Origin: Bacteroidales bacterium
Lineage (GTDB): Bacteria; Bacteroidota; Bacteroidia; Bacteroidales; UBA932
Direction: 5' to 3'
Length of the DNA stretch: 64,000 nt
Assembly: GCA_017473705.1 (NCBI GenBank)
Contig: JAFUJQ010000029.1
Span: 150,054 to 214,053 of the forward strand
In this document: one piece after another, positions 45,330-55,381 of the stretch
Layout of the letters: every line of letters starts with the position of its first letter
Position numbering within the stretch: the first letter of the stretch is position 1
The notes under the pieces: generated by a model
Database searches by the model: none
The model's input: the letters and a program-made list of their open reading frames with translations, nothing else
What the model was told of the DNA's origin: nothing
Position numbers and translations under genes: made by a program

Positions 45330-47468
45330 ATGGCAAACAACGAGAGAACAGAGTCGAAGATTGAAAGGGACAAGAAAAAGCCCAGCAGGTGGTTGATGTA
45401 TTTCTACCTCCTGTTCTTGTTGTTGTCTGTAGTGATCATAGGCAGGATCATATACATCCAGTATATCTGGAAGCCGATTCCGGAACACGTGAAGCACTTC
45501 CGTCCGTCAAAGCATAAGGACGTGATCGACCCTGAGAGAGGATCGATCCTCGACCACAACGGAAGACTTCTGGCAATCTCTACACCTCTATATGATATAT
45601 ATATGGACTGCTACGTCCAGAAGGAGGCGAACGAGAAGAACAGCAAGAACGGAACGGAAGAGGAAGACAAATGGATGAACAATGCCAGAAAGCTTTCGCA
45701 GGGCCTGGCCGAAATCCTCAGGGAGGAGGGAAAGGACTCCGCTTACTATTGGAACAGGATACGCAACGGAAGAGCGAACAAGAGAAGATATGTCAGCATG
45801 GCCAAAGGCATTGACCATGGCACACTGCTCGAGCTCAAGGAACTCCCTCTTTTTAACCTGCCGGGTCACAAGGGCGGCCTGATCGTGGAAAAAAACGAGA
45901 AGAGACTGTATCCATATGGCGAACTCGCAAGACGAGTGATAGGATATGTCAAGAACAATGACGACACCAGCGCCATCCATGTTGGAATAGAAGGCAAATA
46001 CCACTACCTGCTCCATGGAAAGAAAGGACAGTCATGGGAAAAGAGGACAGACAAGTCAGGATGGATTCCTGACGCAGACAGCCTCTACAAACCGGCAGAA
46101 GACGGTTTTGACGTCAAGACTACGCTTGACATAAACCTTCAGGACATTGCTGACAAGGCTCTCAGGAAGAATATTGGAGAGAACGACAAGATCAAGGCCG
46201 GGTGCGTTGTGATACTGGATGTCGAGACAGGAGCAGTCCGCGCAATGGTAAATCTGCAGAAAGACAGCACAGGAAGACTGTACGAGTCTTTCAACATGGC
46301 CGCAGGACAGCCTGCAGAGCCTGGCTCAGTCTTCAAGACCATGACCCTTGCCACTCTTCTCGAGGACGGGAAGACGACTCTTGAGAAGCAGATTCCGACA
46401 AACCATGGAATCATGCAGGACATGGCTCACCTGGTCAACCAGGATCAGTATATCGTAAACTACGAGAACAGATACCATAAGAATACGATATCCGTCATCC
46501 ACGGATTCCAGATATCGTCAAACTATGTGTTCCGTCGCCTTGTCCAGGATGCCTACGGAGCGAACCCGGAAGAGTTCACCAGCAGACTGCATTCATACAA
46601 TCTCGGTGCGAACTTCGATTTCGAGCTCACTGAAAGAGGAAGCGGAAAGCCAAGCATACCGAGTCCTGACGAGGCCGGCTGGAGCGGCACAAGCCTCGTG
46701 TCAACAGCCATCGGATACTCCGTGAAAGTGACACCGCTGCAGGTTGCGGCCTTCTACAATGCAATAGCAAACGACGGCAAGATGATGAAGCCGTACATTG
46801 TCGAAAGAATAGAGAAAGACGGAGTGGCACAGCAGGAATTCAAACCTGTCCTTCTTAATTCTGTATGCTCGAAGGCCACCGCCGACACTCTCACAAGGGC
46901 ACTCAAGCAGGTGACCACAGAAGGAACGGCCAAAAGGCTCAACAAGGCAAAGTGCCAGGTTGCAGGAAAGACAGGAACGGCGAGAATGCACCTGACCGTC
47001 GCAGAGCAGAACGGAAGCAGTAACCCATACGAGGACAACCTTGGAAGGAAGAAGCATCAGGGAACATTCGTCGGATTCTTCCCGGCAGACAATCCGAAAT
47101 ACACCGCGATTGTCGTCACATACACAAGGAAACTCGACATGGGCGTGAATGTATACGGAGGAGAAGCTCCGGCAGCCACATTCAAGGATATCGTTGACGA
47201 GATATGGGCATACGAGACAGACTGGAGCAGAGAGATCAAGGCGGACGGGGACATGCCCGACATGAAGGCAAAGAACATATTCCCGGACAAGACGGAAGGT
47301 TCCCTCGTACCTGACGTCACAGGAATGGGACTGAAGGACGCAATGTTCGCCATAGAGAACAGCGGATATGTCTGCGAATACACCGGATCAGGACACGTCT
47401 GCAATCAGACACCGAAAGCCGGAGCGGCAGCAAGGAAAGGACAAAAGATAAACATAGTGCTCAGATGA
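45330..47468 (+). CDS. ftsI: septal penicillin-binding protein (FtsI/PBP2B type) with PASTA domain
   Basis: A 712-residue class B transpeptidase. One transmembrane helix (about 21-45), a dimerisation domain (about 65-230), and a transpeptidase domain with the nucleophile S333-V-F-K, the SSN motif (QISSNYVF) and KTG (AGKTGTAR). A single PASTA domain (about 653-712, LVPDVTGMGLKDAMFAIE) closes the protein. It makes septal cross-links with FtsW. It overlaps murE by 4 nt. Confidence 0.94.
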   Translation: MANNERTESKIERDKKKPSRWLMYFYLLFLLLSVVIIGRIIYIQYIWKPIPEHVKHFRPSKHKDVIDPERGSILDHNGRLLAISTPLYDIYMDCYVQKEANEKNSKNGTEEEDKWMNNARKLSQGLAEILREEGKDSAYYWNRIRNGRANKRRYVSMAKGIDHGTLLELKELPLFNLPGHKGGLIVEKNEKRLYPYGELARRVIGYVKNNDDTSAIHVGIEGKYHYLLHGKKGQSWEKRTDKSGWIPDADSLYKPAEDGFDVKTTLDINLQDIADKALRKNIGENDKIKAGCVVILDVETGAVRAMVNLQKDSTGRLYESFNMAAGQPAEPGSVFKTMTLATLLEDGKTTLEKQIPTNHGIMQDMAHLVNQDQYIVNYENRYHKNTISVIHGFQISSNYVFRRLVQDAYGANPEEFTSRLHSYNLGANFDFELTERGSGKPSIPSPDEAGWSGTSLVSTAIGYSVKVTPLQVAAFYNAIANDGKMMKPYIVERIEKDGVAQQEFKPVLLNSVCSKATADTLTRALKQVTTEGTAKRLNKAKCQVAGKTGTARMHLTVAEQNGSSNPYEDNLGRKKHQGTFVGFFPADNPKYTAIVVTYTRKLDMGVNVYGGEAPAATFKDIVDEIWAYETDWSREIKADGDMPDMKAKNIFPDKTEGSLVPDVTGMGLKDAMFAIENSGYVCEYTGSGHVCNQTPKAGAAARKGQKINIVLR

Positions 47469-48937
47469 GACTGGACAGAATCATAAGGAACACCGGCGGA
47501 ATATTCACCGCAGGCGACAGTGCCGCAGAGATCGACTCGATCTGCTGTGATTCAAGGAAAGTGACCCGCGGGTCGCTTTTCGTGGCTGTCAAAGGCTTTG
47601 CCGCCGACGGCCATGAATACATATCCCGCGCTATCGGGAAGGGAGCCAGAGCCGTGGTGTATGAAGACCAGGAACTAGCTGATTTCCAGACATCTGCAAT
47701 GGCACTTGAAGGTGTCGCGTTGATAAAGGTTGAGTCTTCAAGAAAGGCTCTGGCCATAATGGCCGCCAACTTCTATGACAATCCTTCCGAGAAGCTGACC
47801 CTCGTGGGAATCACCGGAACAAACGGAAAGACGACCACTGTGACACTCCTCTACAGGATGTTCATGGCCCTGGGCTACAACTGCGGACTTCTGTCCACCA
47901 TAGCCAACTATGTAGGCACAAAGGGAACAGAAGCAGTCAACACCACCTCAGACCCGATCACCATAAACTCGCTGCTCTGCGAGATGGTGAATGCAGGATG
48001 TGAATACTGCTTCATGGAGGTAAGTTCGATCGGCGTAGAGCAGGACAGGGTTGCAGGCCTGAAGTTCAAGGCGGGCATATTCTCCAACCTGACTCATGAC
48101 CATCTTGACTACCACAAGACATTCGCCGAGTACCTCAGATGCAAGAAGCTGTTCTTCGACACGCTGCCGGCTGACGCATACGCAATCACCAACATCGACG
48201 ACAGGAACGGAACGGTGATGCTGCAGAATACAAAGGCACAGGTGGTCACATATTCATGCAGAAGCATCGCGGACCACACCTGCAGGGTGATGGAGCAAAG
48301 CTTCGAGGGAATGCTCGTAAAGATCGACGGCAGAGAGGCGTGGAGCAGGCTCATAGGAATGCACAACGCATATAACCTGCTTGCCATATACGCCACAGCG
48401 GTGACGCTCGGGACAGACCCTGAAGAAGTGCTGACAGCAATGAGCACCCTTCTCCCTGCACCGGGAAGACTCGAGAACATCAGAGGACCGAGGGACATTT
48501 CAGTGATCATCGACTACGCGCACACTCCTGATGCTCTGGAGAACGTACTGTCGACACTGAGGGAGATAGCGCCCGAGAGACAGCTAATCTGCCTCTTCGG
48601 CTGCGGTGGTGACAGAGACAGGAGCAAGAGGCCGGAGATGGGAAGGATAGCCCAGAAGATGGCCGACAGAATAATCGTGACATCGGACAACAGCAGAAGC
48701 GAGAATACGGCTGACATCATGGCCGACATAAAGGAGGGCATGGATGTCAGCGGCAGAGCAAAGTCGCTGTTCATCGAAGACCGTGAGCAGGCCATCCGCA
48801 CAGCGATAATGATAGCAGACCAGGGAGCGACAATACTTCTGGCAGGAAAGGGACACGAGACCTACCAGATAAACGGAAGCGAAAAGAAGCATTTTGACGA
48901 AAGAGAAATAGTTACGGAAATTTTTAACGGACAGTAA
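47465..48937 (+). CDS. murE: UDP-MurNAc-L-Ala-D-Glu ligase (MurE)
   Basis: A 490-residue Mur ligase that adds the third stem-peptide residue. The ATP loop GITGTNGKTTTVT (near 115-127) and the second-domain EVSSIGVEQDR are present. The motif that contacts meso-diaminopimelate in DAP-type enzymes, DNPR, reads DNSR here (SDNSRSENT). The retained Arg suggests DAP, which is expected in Bacteroidota, but the Pro-to-Ser change is unusual. Confidence 0.93.
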   Translation: MRLDRIIRNTGGIFTAGDSAAEIDSICCDSRKVTRGSLFVAVKGFAADGHEYISRAIGKGARAVVYEDQELADFQTSAMALEGVALIKVESSRKALAIMAANFYDNPSEKLTLVGITGTNGKTTTVTLLYRMFMALGYNCGLLSTIANYVGTKGTEAVNTTSDPITINSLLCEMVNAGCEYCFMEVSSIGVEQDRVAGLKFKAGIFSNLTHDHLDYHKTFAEYLRCKKLFFDTLPADAYAITNIDDRNGTVMLQNTKAQVVTYSCRSIADHTCRVMEQSFEGMLVKIDGREAWSRLIGMHNAYNLLAIYATAVTLGTDPEEVLTAMSTLLPAPGRLENIRGPRDISVIIDYAHTPDALENVLSTLREIAPERQLICLFGCGGDRDRSKRPEMGRIAQKMADRIIVTSDNSRSENTADIMADIKEGMDVSGRAKSLFIEDREQAIRTAIMIADQGATILLAGKGHETYQINGSEKKHFDEREIVTEIFNGQ

Positions 48938-48941
48938 AGCA

Positions 48942-50225
48942 ATGATATACCACCTTATAAACCTGCTTGAAGACTTTGACTTTCCCGGACAGGGATTGTT
49001 CCAGTACCTTTCATTCAGAGCCATAGCAGCATTCACTCTTGCACTGCTGATTTCGATCTTCGCAGGCAAGAGGATCATAGGATGGCTCCAGAAGAAGCAG
49101 ATAGGAGAGACTATCCGCGACCTCGGACTTGAGGGACAGATGCAGAAGAAAGGCACTCCGACCATGGGTGGCATCATCATTTACATGTCTGTTATGATAC
49201 CGGTGCTGCTGCTGGCCAACCTCACCAACATATACATCATCCTTCTTCTTGTCAGTACCACATGGTTCTTCCTCATCGGATTTACAGATGACTACATCAA
49301 GGTGTTCAAGAAGAACAAGGAAGGATTGAGCGAGAAGGGCAAGCTGGCGGCACAGGGAGCTATGGCGCTTGCAATCGGACTTGCCGTATGCTTCAGCAAC
49401 GACATCGTGGTCCGTGAGAACGTAGCCGTAAGCGAGACTATCGAGACTGTTTCTCCGGACAGCACAGCCTCAGCAACCGGCATAAGCCAGATAGAGAAGC
49501 ACGACATTGTAAAAAGCACAAAGACCACCATACCGTTCGTGAAGAATCACGAATTCGACTACAAGTGGCTCTCCCCTTTCAAGGGAACATTAGGATGGTA
49601 CTGCAAGTGGGCGATATACGCGCTCATGATCGTGATCGTGATCACGGCATGCTCGAACGGAGTCAACCTCACTGACGGCCTGGACGGCCTTGCAGCCGGC
49701 ACATCGGCCATAGTCGGAGTCGTGCTGGGTATCTTTGCATGGTTGGGAGGCAACATTGTCAATGCGGAATATCTGAACATAATGTACATACCAGGCAGCG
49801 GAGAGATCGCAGTATTCATGTCTGCACTGGTCGGAGCTCTGATCGGATTCCTGTGGTACAACATGTATCCGGCACAGGTGTTCATGGGGGACACCGGAAG
49901 CCTGATGCTCGGTGGAATCATCGGAGTGACAGCAGTCCTCATCAGAAAGGAGCTGCTCATCCCGATCCTCTGCGGAATATTCTTCGCCGAGAGCGTGTCG
50001 GTACTTATGCAGAGATTCTATTTCAAGTATACAAAGAAGAAGTATGGCGAGGGCAGAAGGATATTCAAGATGGCTCCTCTGCACCACCACTACCAGAAGG
50101 AAGGGATACCGGCGCTGATACAGAAACCGGTCAGAGGAATGCATGAAGCCAAGATCGTATCAAGATTCTGGATCGTCGGAATGCTCCTCGCAGTAATTAC
50201 AATAGCATTATTAAAGGTAAGATAG
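48942..50225 (+). CDS. mraY: phospho-MurNAc-pentapeptide transferase
   Basis: A 427-residue polytopic enzyme that makes lipid I. Motifs include KKGTPTMGGIIIY, GFTDDYIKVFKKN, the NLTDGLDGLA segment and a His-rich C-terminal loop (APLHHHYQKEG). A roughly 50-residue charged insert (about 155-205) between membrane helices is larger than in E. coli MraY and is a Bacteroidota trait. Start lies 4 nt after murE. Confidence 0.95.
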   Translation: MIYHLINLLEDFDFPGQGLFQYLSFRAIAAFTLALLISIFAGKRIIGWLQKKQIGETIRDLGLEGQMQKKGTPTMGGIIIYMSVMIPVLLLANLTNIYIILLLVSTTWFFLIGFTDDYIKVFKKNKEGLSEKGKLAAQGAMALAIGLAVCFSNDIVVRENVAVSETIETVSPDSTASATGISQIEKHDIVKSTKTTIPFVKNHEFDYKWLSPFKGTLGWYCKWAIYALMIVIVITACSNGVNLTDGLDGLAAGTSAIVGVVLGIFAWLGGNIVNAEYLNIMYIPGSGEIAVFMSALVGALIGFLWYNMYPAQVFMGDTGSLMLGGIIGVTAVLIRKELLIPILCGIFFAESVSVLMQRFYFKYTKKKYGEGRRIFKMAPLHHHYQKEGIPALIQKPVRGMHEAKIVSRFWIVGMLLAVITIALLKVR

Positions 50226-50235
50226 TCATATAGTC

Positions 50236-51570
50236 ATGTCAAGAGTAGTAGTATTAGGCGGCGGAGAAAGCGGAGTAGGCTCTGCAGTTCTCGCAAAGAC
50301 AAAGGGATTCGACGTATTCCTCTCGGATATGGGAAATATCGCAGAGAAGTATGTTGCAGTGCTCGAAGAATGGGACATTCCGTACGAGCAGGGCAGGCAT
50401 TCGGAAGAGCTGATCCTCAACGCTGACGAGGTCATCAAGAGCCCGGGCATCCCGTCAACAGCCCCGATGGTGAAGAAGATCATGGAAGGAGGCATAAATG
50501 TGATCTCGGAGATCGAGTTCGCAGGACGCTATGACTCAGCCAAGAAGGTGTGCATCACAGGAAGTAACGGAAAGACCACGACGACATCACTGATCTACCA
50601 TCTCCTCAAGAACGCCGGCCTCAATGTAGGTCTGGGTGGAAACATCGGCAAGAGCTACGCCTACCAGGTGGCTACCGAGCAGCACGACATCTACGTGCTC
50701 GAGCTAAGCAGCTTCCAGCTTGACAACGTATATGACTTCAAAGCTGACATCGCCATCATCACCAACATAACTCCAGACCACCTCGACAGATATGACTACA
50801 AGATGGAGAACTATGTGAAGGCGAAGTTCCGCATAACACGCAACATGTCCAGCGAGGACTGTTTCATATTCTGCTCCGATGACGACATCACCATCAGACA
50901 CCTTGACCAGATCGTGATGAAGGCACAGAAGCTTCCGTTCTCACAGAAGGAAGAAGTCAAGCAGGGAGCCTTCGTCCAGGGCGACAAGATGATCGTACGC
51001 TACAAGGAGGAAGAGTGTGACATGTTCCTTCAGGAACTCGCCCTCGGCGGAAGACACAACGTATATAATTCAATGGCCGCAGCCATAGCCGCAAAGGTGA
51101 TGGAGATAGACAACGAGGCCATCAGAGAAGGTCTTGCAACATTCCAGGCAGTGGAACACAGACTCGAGAAGGTGCTCAGCATCAGAGATGTGCTTTACAT
51201 CAATGATTCAAAGGCCACAAATGTAGACTCGGCATGGTATGCACTTGAGTGCCAGACAAGACCTGTCGTATGGATTGTCGGAGGAACAGACAAAGGCAAT
51301 GACTATACAAGTCTCATCCCTCTCGCTCAGGAGAAGGTGAAGGCTATGATCTGCATGGGACTTGACAACGCGAAGTTCCACGAGTCCTTCGGAGGAGTTG
51401 TCCCTGAGATTCACGACGTGACATCAGCACAGGAGGCGGTTCAGCTGGCGAGCCAGCTTGCTGAAAGCGGGGACGTAGTCCTGCTTTCGCCATGCTGCGC
51501 AAGCTTCGACCTGTTCAAGAACTACGAAGACAGAGGAAGACAATTCAAGGAGGCGGTAAGAAGACTATAA
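50236..51570 (+). CDS. murD: UDP-MurNAc-L-Ala D-glutamate ligase
   Basis: A 444-residue Mur ligase with an N-terminal UDP-binding domain (VVVLGGGESGVGSAVLA), the ATP loop ITGSNGKTTTTSL (near 111), ELSSFQLDNV and the C-terminal NDSKATN motif. It adds D-Glu to the stem peptide. Ten nt separate it from mraY. Confidence 0.95.
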   Translation: MSRVVVLGGGESGVGSAVLAKTKGFDVFLSDMGNIAEKYVAVLEEWDIPYEQGRHSEELILNADEVIKSPGIPSTAPMVKKIMEGGINVISEIEFAGRYDSAKKVCITGSNGKTTTTSLIYHLLKNAGLNVGLGGNIGKSYAYQVATEQHDIYVLELSSFQLDNVYDFKADIAIITNITPDHLDRYDYKMENYVKAKFRITRNMSSEDCFIFCSDDDITIRHLDQIVMKAQKLPFSQKEEVKQGAFVQGDKMIVRYKEEECDMFLQELALGGRHNVYNSMAAAIAAKVMEIDNEAIREGLATFQAVEHRLEKVLSIRDVLYINDSKATNVDSAWYALECQTRPVVWIVGGTDKGNDYTSLIPLAQEKVKAMICMGLDNAKFHESFGGVVPEIHDVTSAQEAVQLASQLAESGDVVLLSPCCASFDLFKNYEDRGRQFKEAVRRL

Positions 51571-51574
51571 GACT

Positions 51575-52897
51575 ATGGAGACTGAGAATAAAGAGAGCCG
51601 GCTGAGCGTCTGGCTGAACAAACTGAAAGATTTCCAAGGGGATAAGGTCATATTGATCATCGTCCTCTTGCTTATCCTCATATCGTTCCTTGCGATATTC
51701 TCGTCGACTCCTCTGCTGCCTTCGCAGGCCAGCAGGATTGCGACGATGAAGGAGCATGGAATCATTGCGATATTCGGCATCCTGGTGATGTTCCTGCTCT
51801 ATCGTTTTGACTTCAAATGGATAAAATACCTGTCTCAGGCCGGATTTGCAGTGTCATTCGTCCTGCTGCTGCTTCTGCTGCTGAGAGTGGACTTCAATAT
51901 CCTCAAGGTGGAGGTCAGGAACTCCGCAGTACGAAACTTCGTGTTCCTCGGCAAGCAGATCCACGTCTTCGAGATTGTGAAGGTCGCCATGGTAATGTAT
52001 CTCGCATGGGCCATGAACGCCATCAAAGAAGACATGAACGCCAGAAGAGAGAAGAGAAAGAGCGAGACACTGAGGTTCGGCAACTGGCTTGCCGAGCAGA
52101 GTCCGAAGCTCAGGTTCATGAAGAAGACCCGCGGAAAGAGAATCCTCTATGTATACATACCGTCGATCATCATAGTCATGATGCTCTTCTTCGGAAGCGG
52201 ATCAAGCTCACTGTTCGTGGGAGCCGTGCTGATCGCCCTGATGATTGTAGGAGGAGTTCCGCTCAAGGAGCTGGCACTTGCCGGATTCATAGGACTGGTC
52301 GGCATCGGAAGCCTTGTCGGAATACACGAGCTGAGCGACGGAAAATATGTGAAGCGAGTTGCTACCATCATCAACAGACTGAAGGCCGACTATGACATGG
52401 AAAGGCTCAACGGTCTTAAAGGAGACGAATACTTCAACATGCTGGATACTTTAAGACAGCCGATTTCCGCCAAGATGGCCGTACATGAAGGCAAGCTTAT
52501 AGGAAAAGGCATCGGCAACAGTACGCAGAAATACAAGGTGGACAACATCTACGGTGACTACATGTACAGCTTCATCATCGAGGAATACGGACTGATAGGC
52601 GGAATACTGGTACTGATCCTGTATGTGAGTCTGCTGGCAAGAAGTTCGATCATAGCAAGGATGTGCGAGGACGAGTTTGCAAAGTTTGCAATAGGTGGAC
52701 TCGCGATACTTGTGAGTGGTCAGGCATTCATGCACATCCTGGTGAATGTGGACATCGGGCCTATGACGGGACAGACACTGCCATTGATCAGTCACGGTGC
52801 AAGTGCCTTCCTGGTGTTCTGCGTAGCATTCGGCATAATGCTTTCGATAAGCAGGATGGCAAGAAGCAAGATGGAAAAAATTGAGAATGACATATGA
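51575..52897 (+). CDS. ftsW: lipid II polymerase FtsW (SEDS family)
   Basis: A 440-residue SEDS protein with about ten membrane helices. The conserved GQTLPLISHGASAFLVF block near residue 396 and EEYGLIGGILVLILY are the family signature. An inserted charged loop (about 150-190) lies between helices. It polymerises glycan at the septum with FtsI. It overlaps murG by 4 nt. Confidence 0.94.
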   Translation: METENKESRLSVWLNKLKDFQGDKVILIIVLLLILISFLAIFSSTPLLPSQASRIATMKEHGIIAIFGILVMFLLYRFDFKWIKYLSQAGFAVSFVLLLLLLLRVDFNILKVEVRNSAVRNFVFLGKQIHVFEIVKVAMVMYLAWAMNAIKEDMNARREKRKSETLRFGNWLAEQSPKLRFMKKTRGKRILYVYIPSIIIVMMLFFGSGSSSLFVGAVLIALMIVGGVPLKELALAGFIGLVGIGSLVGIHELSDGKYVKRVATIINRLKADYDMERLNGLKGDEYFNMLDTLRQPISAKMAVHEGKLIGKGIGNSTQKYKVDNIYGDYMYSFIIEEYGLIGGILVLILYVSLLARSSIIARMCEDEFAKFAIGGLAILVSGQAFMHILVNVDIGPMTGQTLPLISHGASAFLVFCVAFGIMLSISRMARSKMEKIENDI

Positions 52898-54027
52898 TGT
52901 ACAGAAAGATCCGAGCAATCATCAGTGGAGGCGGCACTGGAGGACATATATTCCCGGCACTCTCGATCGCAGGCAAGCTGAAGGAACTTAATCCGGAAAC
53001 CGAAATCCTGTTCGTCGGAGCCGACGGAAGGATGGAGATGGAGAAGGTTCCTGCTGCCGGCTATAAGATAGTAGGTCTTCCTGTAGCAGGACTGCAGAGG
53101 AAACTTACCTTGTCTAACTTCGCCCTGCCATTCAAGGTCATCAAGAGTGTAAGCATGGCGAAGAAGGTGATCCGCGAGTTCAGGCCGGACATCGCCATCG
53201 GCGTGGGCGGCTATGCAAGTGCTCCCCTTCTGTGGGCTGCAAGCCGTATGGGGATTCCTACCCTGATCCAGGAGCAGAACGGATTCGCAGGCCTCACCAA
53301 CAAGATTCTCGGCAAGAAGGCCAGGAGCATCTGCGTGGCCTATGAGGGAATGGAGAGATTCTTCCCTGCTGACAGGATAGTTCTTTCTGGAAACCCGATC
53401 AGGAAGGAGATCGTGGCGGCTGACGAAAAGATGAAGGCAGAGGCAATGGAATTCTATGGCCTCAACCCTGAAATGAAGCACATATTCATCGTCGGAGGCA
53501 GTCTGGGCAGCGCAACGCTTAACAATGCGATGAAGAAATGGATCGAGGACGGATGTCCTGGCGGAGAGAACATAGAGGTCATCTGGCAGTGCGGCAAGTA
53601 CTACAAACCGTCCATCGACGCGTTCATGGCCGAAGCGAAGGCATCCGGCAAGGATATCAGCCGTATACAGCACTCGGAGTTCATAAGCAGGATGGACCTG
53701 GCATATGCTGCCGCAGACGTAGTCATAAGCCGTTCAGGCGCAAGCTCCGTATCAGAACTCTGCGCAGCGCACAAGGCATCCATTTTCGTTCCGTCACCAA
53801 ATGTGACTGAAGACCATCAGACACATAACGCAATGGCGCTTGTGAGAAAGGATGCAGGATTGATAGTAAAGGACAGCGAGGCGGCAGAAAAACTCATGAA
53901 GACCGCTTGCGGACTGATAGAAAATCCGGAGAAGATTGCTCTGATGGAGAAGAACATCGCAGCTCTGGCGAAGACAGATGCAGCACAGACCATAGCGGAC
54001 GAGGTATATAGAATAATCTCGAAATAA
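52894..54027 (+). CDS. murG: UDP-GlcNAc: lipid I GlcNAc transferase
   Basis: A 377-residue GT-B glycosyltransferase making lipid II. The glycine loop ISGGGTGGHIFPALS is at residues about 9-23, with GVGGYASAPLLWAA, QEQNGFAG and the donor-site RSGASSVSEL motif. Two adjacent ATG codons (52894 and 52897) can serve as starts; the first overlaps the ftsW stop. Confidence 0.95.
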   Translation: MMYRKIRAIISGGGTGGHIFPALSIAGKLKELNPETEILFVGADGRMEMEKVPAAGYKIVGLPVAGLQRKLTLSNFALPFKVIKSVSMAKKVIREFRPDIAIGVGGYASAPLLWAASRMGIPTLIQEQNGFAGLTNKILGKKARSICVAYEGMERFFPADRIVLSGNPIRKEIVAADEKMKAEAMEFYGLNPEMKHIFIVGGSLGSATLNNAMKKWIEDGCPGGENIEVIWQCGKYYKPSIDAFMAEAKASGKDISRIQHSEFISRMDLAYAAADVVISRSGASSVSELCAAHKASIFVPSPNVTEDHQTHNAMALVRKDAGLIVKDSEAAEKLMKTACGLIENPEKIALMEKNIAALAKTDAAQTIADEVYRIISK

Positions 54028-54030
54028 GGT

Positions 54031-55380
54031 ATGAAGAACATATATTTCATAGGAATCGGAGGCATCGGCATGAGTGCGATCGCCAGATATTACAACGTGA
54101 AGGGATACGCCGTCAGCGGATATGACAAGACCCCTTCACCGCTCACCCACGCCCTTGAGGACGAGGGAATCGGCGTACACTATACCGATGACATTTCATT
54201 CATACCAAAGGACAAGGAGGAGACTCTGGTCGTATATACCCCTGCGGTTCCGAAGAACATGGGAGAACTCGTGTATGTCCAGGAGAACGGATACAGGGTC
54301 ATCAAGCGTTCAAGAATGCTTGGAGAGATTGCAGCAGGACAGAGATGTCTGGCAGTTGCCGGAACACACGGAAAGACGACTACCAGCACACTTGTAAGCC
54401 ATCTTTTCACAGACTGCGGAGAAGGATGTTCAGCATTTCTTGGCGGCATTTCCAAGAACTATGACAGCAATCTCCTGACACACAGCAACGACGTCATTGT
54501 TGCTGAGGCTGACGAGTTCGACCGGTCGTTCCTGCAGCTCTTCCCTGAGATTGCAGTGATAACTTCCATGGACGCCGATCACCTTGACATCTATGGTGAT
54601 GAGGCACACATCGTGGAAGCCTTCAAGGCCTTCGCCTCACAGGTGAGCGGCTCAGTGATCATCAAGCATGGACTTGACATCACACCGCAAGATACCAAGG
54701 CGAAGATATACACATATGCATATGACAACCCCGATGCTGATTTCCATGCAGAGCCTTTGGAGAACGGTCATTTCAACCTGCACTACCCTGGCGGAGTGAT
54801 AGAAGACTGTGTCGTGGGAATTCCGGGATGGGTCAATATCGAGAACGGAGTCGGCGCATCGGCGATAGCGCTCACATACGGACTTGACCCGCAGAAGATC
54901 CGCAAGGCCCTTGCGAGCTTCTCGGGAGTGAAGAGAAGATTCGACATGCAGGTGGACATGGACGGACTGGTCTACATAGATGACTATGCGCACCATCCTA
55001 ATGAAATCGCTGCCGCAATCAGTTCGATAAAGGGACGTTACCCTGAATATAGATATACAGCCATATTCCAGCCTCACCTATACACCAGGACAAGAGACTT
55101 TGCTGACGAATTTGCAGAAGCTCTCAGCCTGGCAGACAGAGTGATACTTCTGGACATCTATCCGGCAAGAGAGGAACCGATTCCGGGTGTGACCTCGGAG
55201 ATAATATTCAGAGGAATCACAGCACCGGAGAAAGTGCTGATAAAGAAGGAGGAACTGCTGGAATATCTGCAGGGACAGCCTCTGGAAGCCAGAGAGCTGT
55301 TCATCACGCTCGGAGCCGGCGACATAGACAGGCTCGTAGGCCCTATTGGAAAACTTCTGACCGACAAACACGACAGATAA
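54031..55380 (+). CDS. murC: UDP-MurNAc L-alanine ligase
   Basis: A 449-residue Mur ligase with GIGGIGMSAIARYY (UDP-binding), AGTHGKTTTSTL (ATP loop, near 108), EADEFDRSFL and the DDYAHHPNEI motif. It adds the first alanine to UDP-MurNAc. It lies 3 nt from murG and 1 nt from ftsQ. Confidence 0.95.
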   Translation: MKNIYFIGIGGIGMSAIARYYNVKGYAVSGYDKTPSPLTHALEDEGIGVHYTDDISFIPKDKEETLVVYTPAVPKNMGELVYVQENGYRVIKRSRMLGEIAAGQRCLAVAGTHGKTTTSTLVSHLFTDCGEGCSAFLGGISKNYDSNLLTHSNDVIVAEADEFDRSFLQLFPEIAVITSMDADHLDIYGDEAHIVEAFKAFASQVSGSVIIKHGLDITPQDTKAKIYTYAYDNPDADFHAEPLENGHFNLHYPGGVIEDCVVGIPGWVNIENGVGASAIALTYGLDPQKIRKALASFSGVKRRFDMQVDMDGLVYIDDYAHHPNEIAAAISSIKGRYPEYRYTAIFQPHLYTRTRDFADEFAEALSLADRVILLDIYPAREEPIPGVTSEIIFRGITAPEKVLIKKEELLEYLQGQPLEARELFITLGAGDIDRLVGPIGKLLTDKHDR

Positions 55381-55381
55381 G

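Noticed and set aside
52792-53673. 293-codon open frame antisense to murG
   Set aside because: It is a shadow of a clear murG; no signal, domain or promoter supports it.
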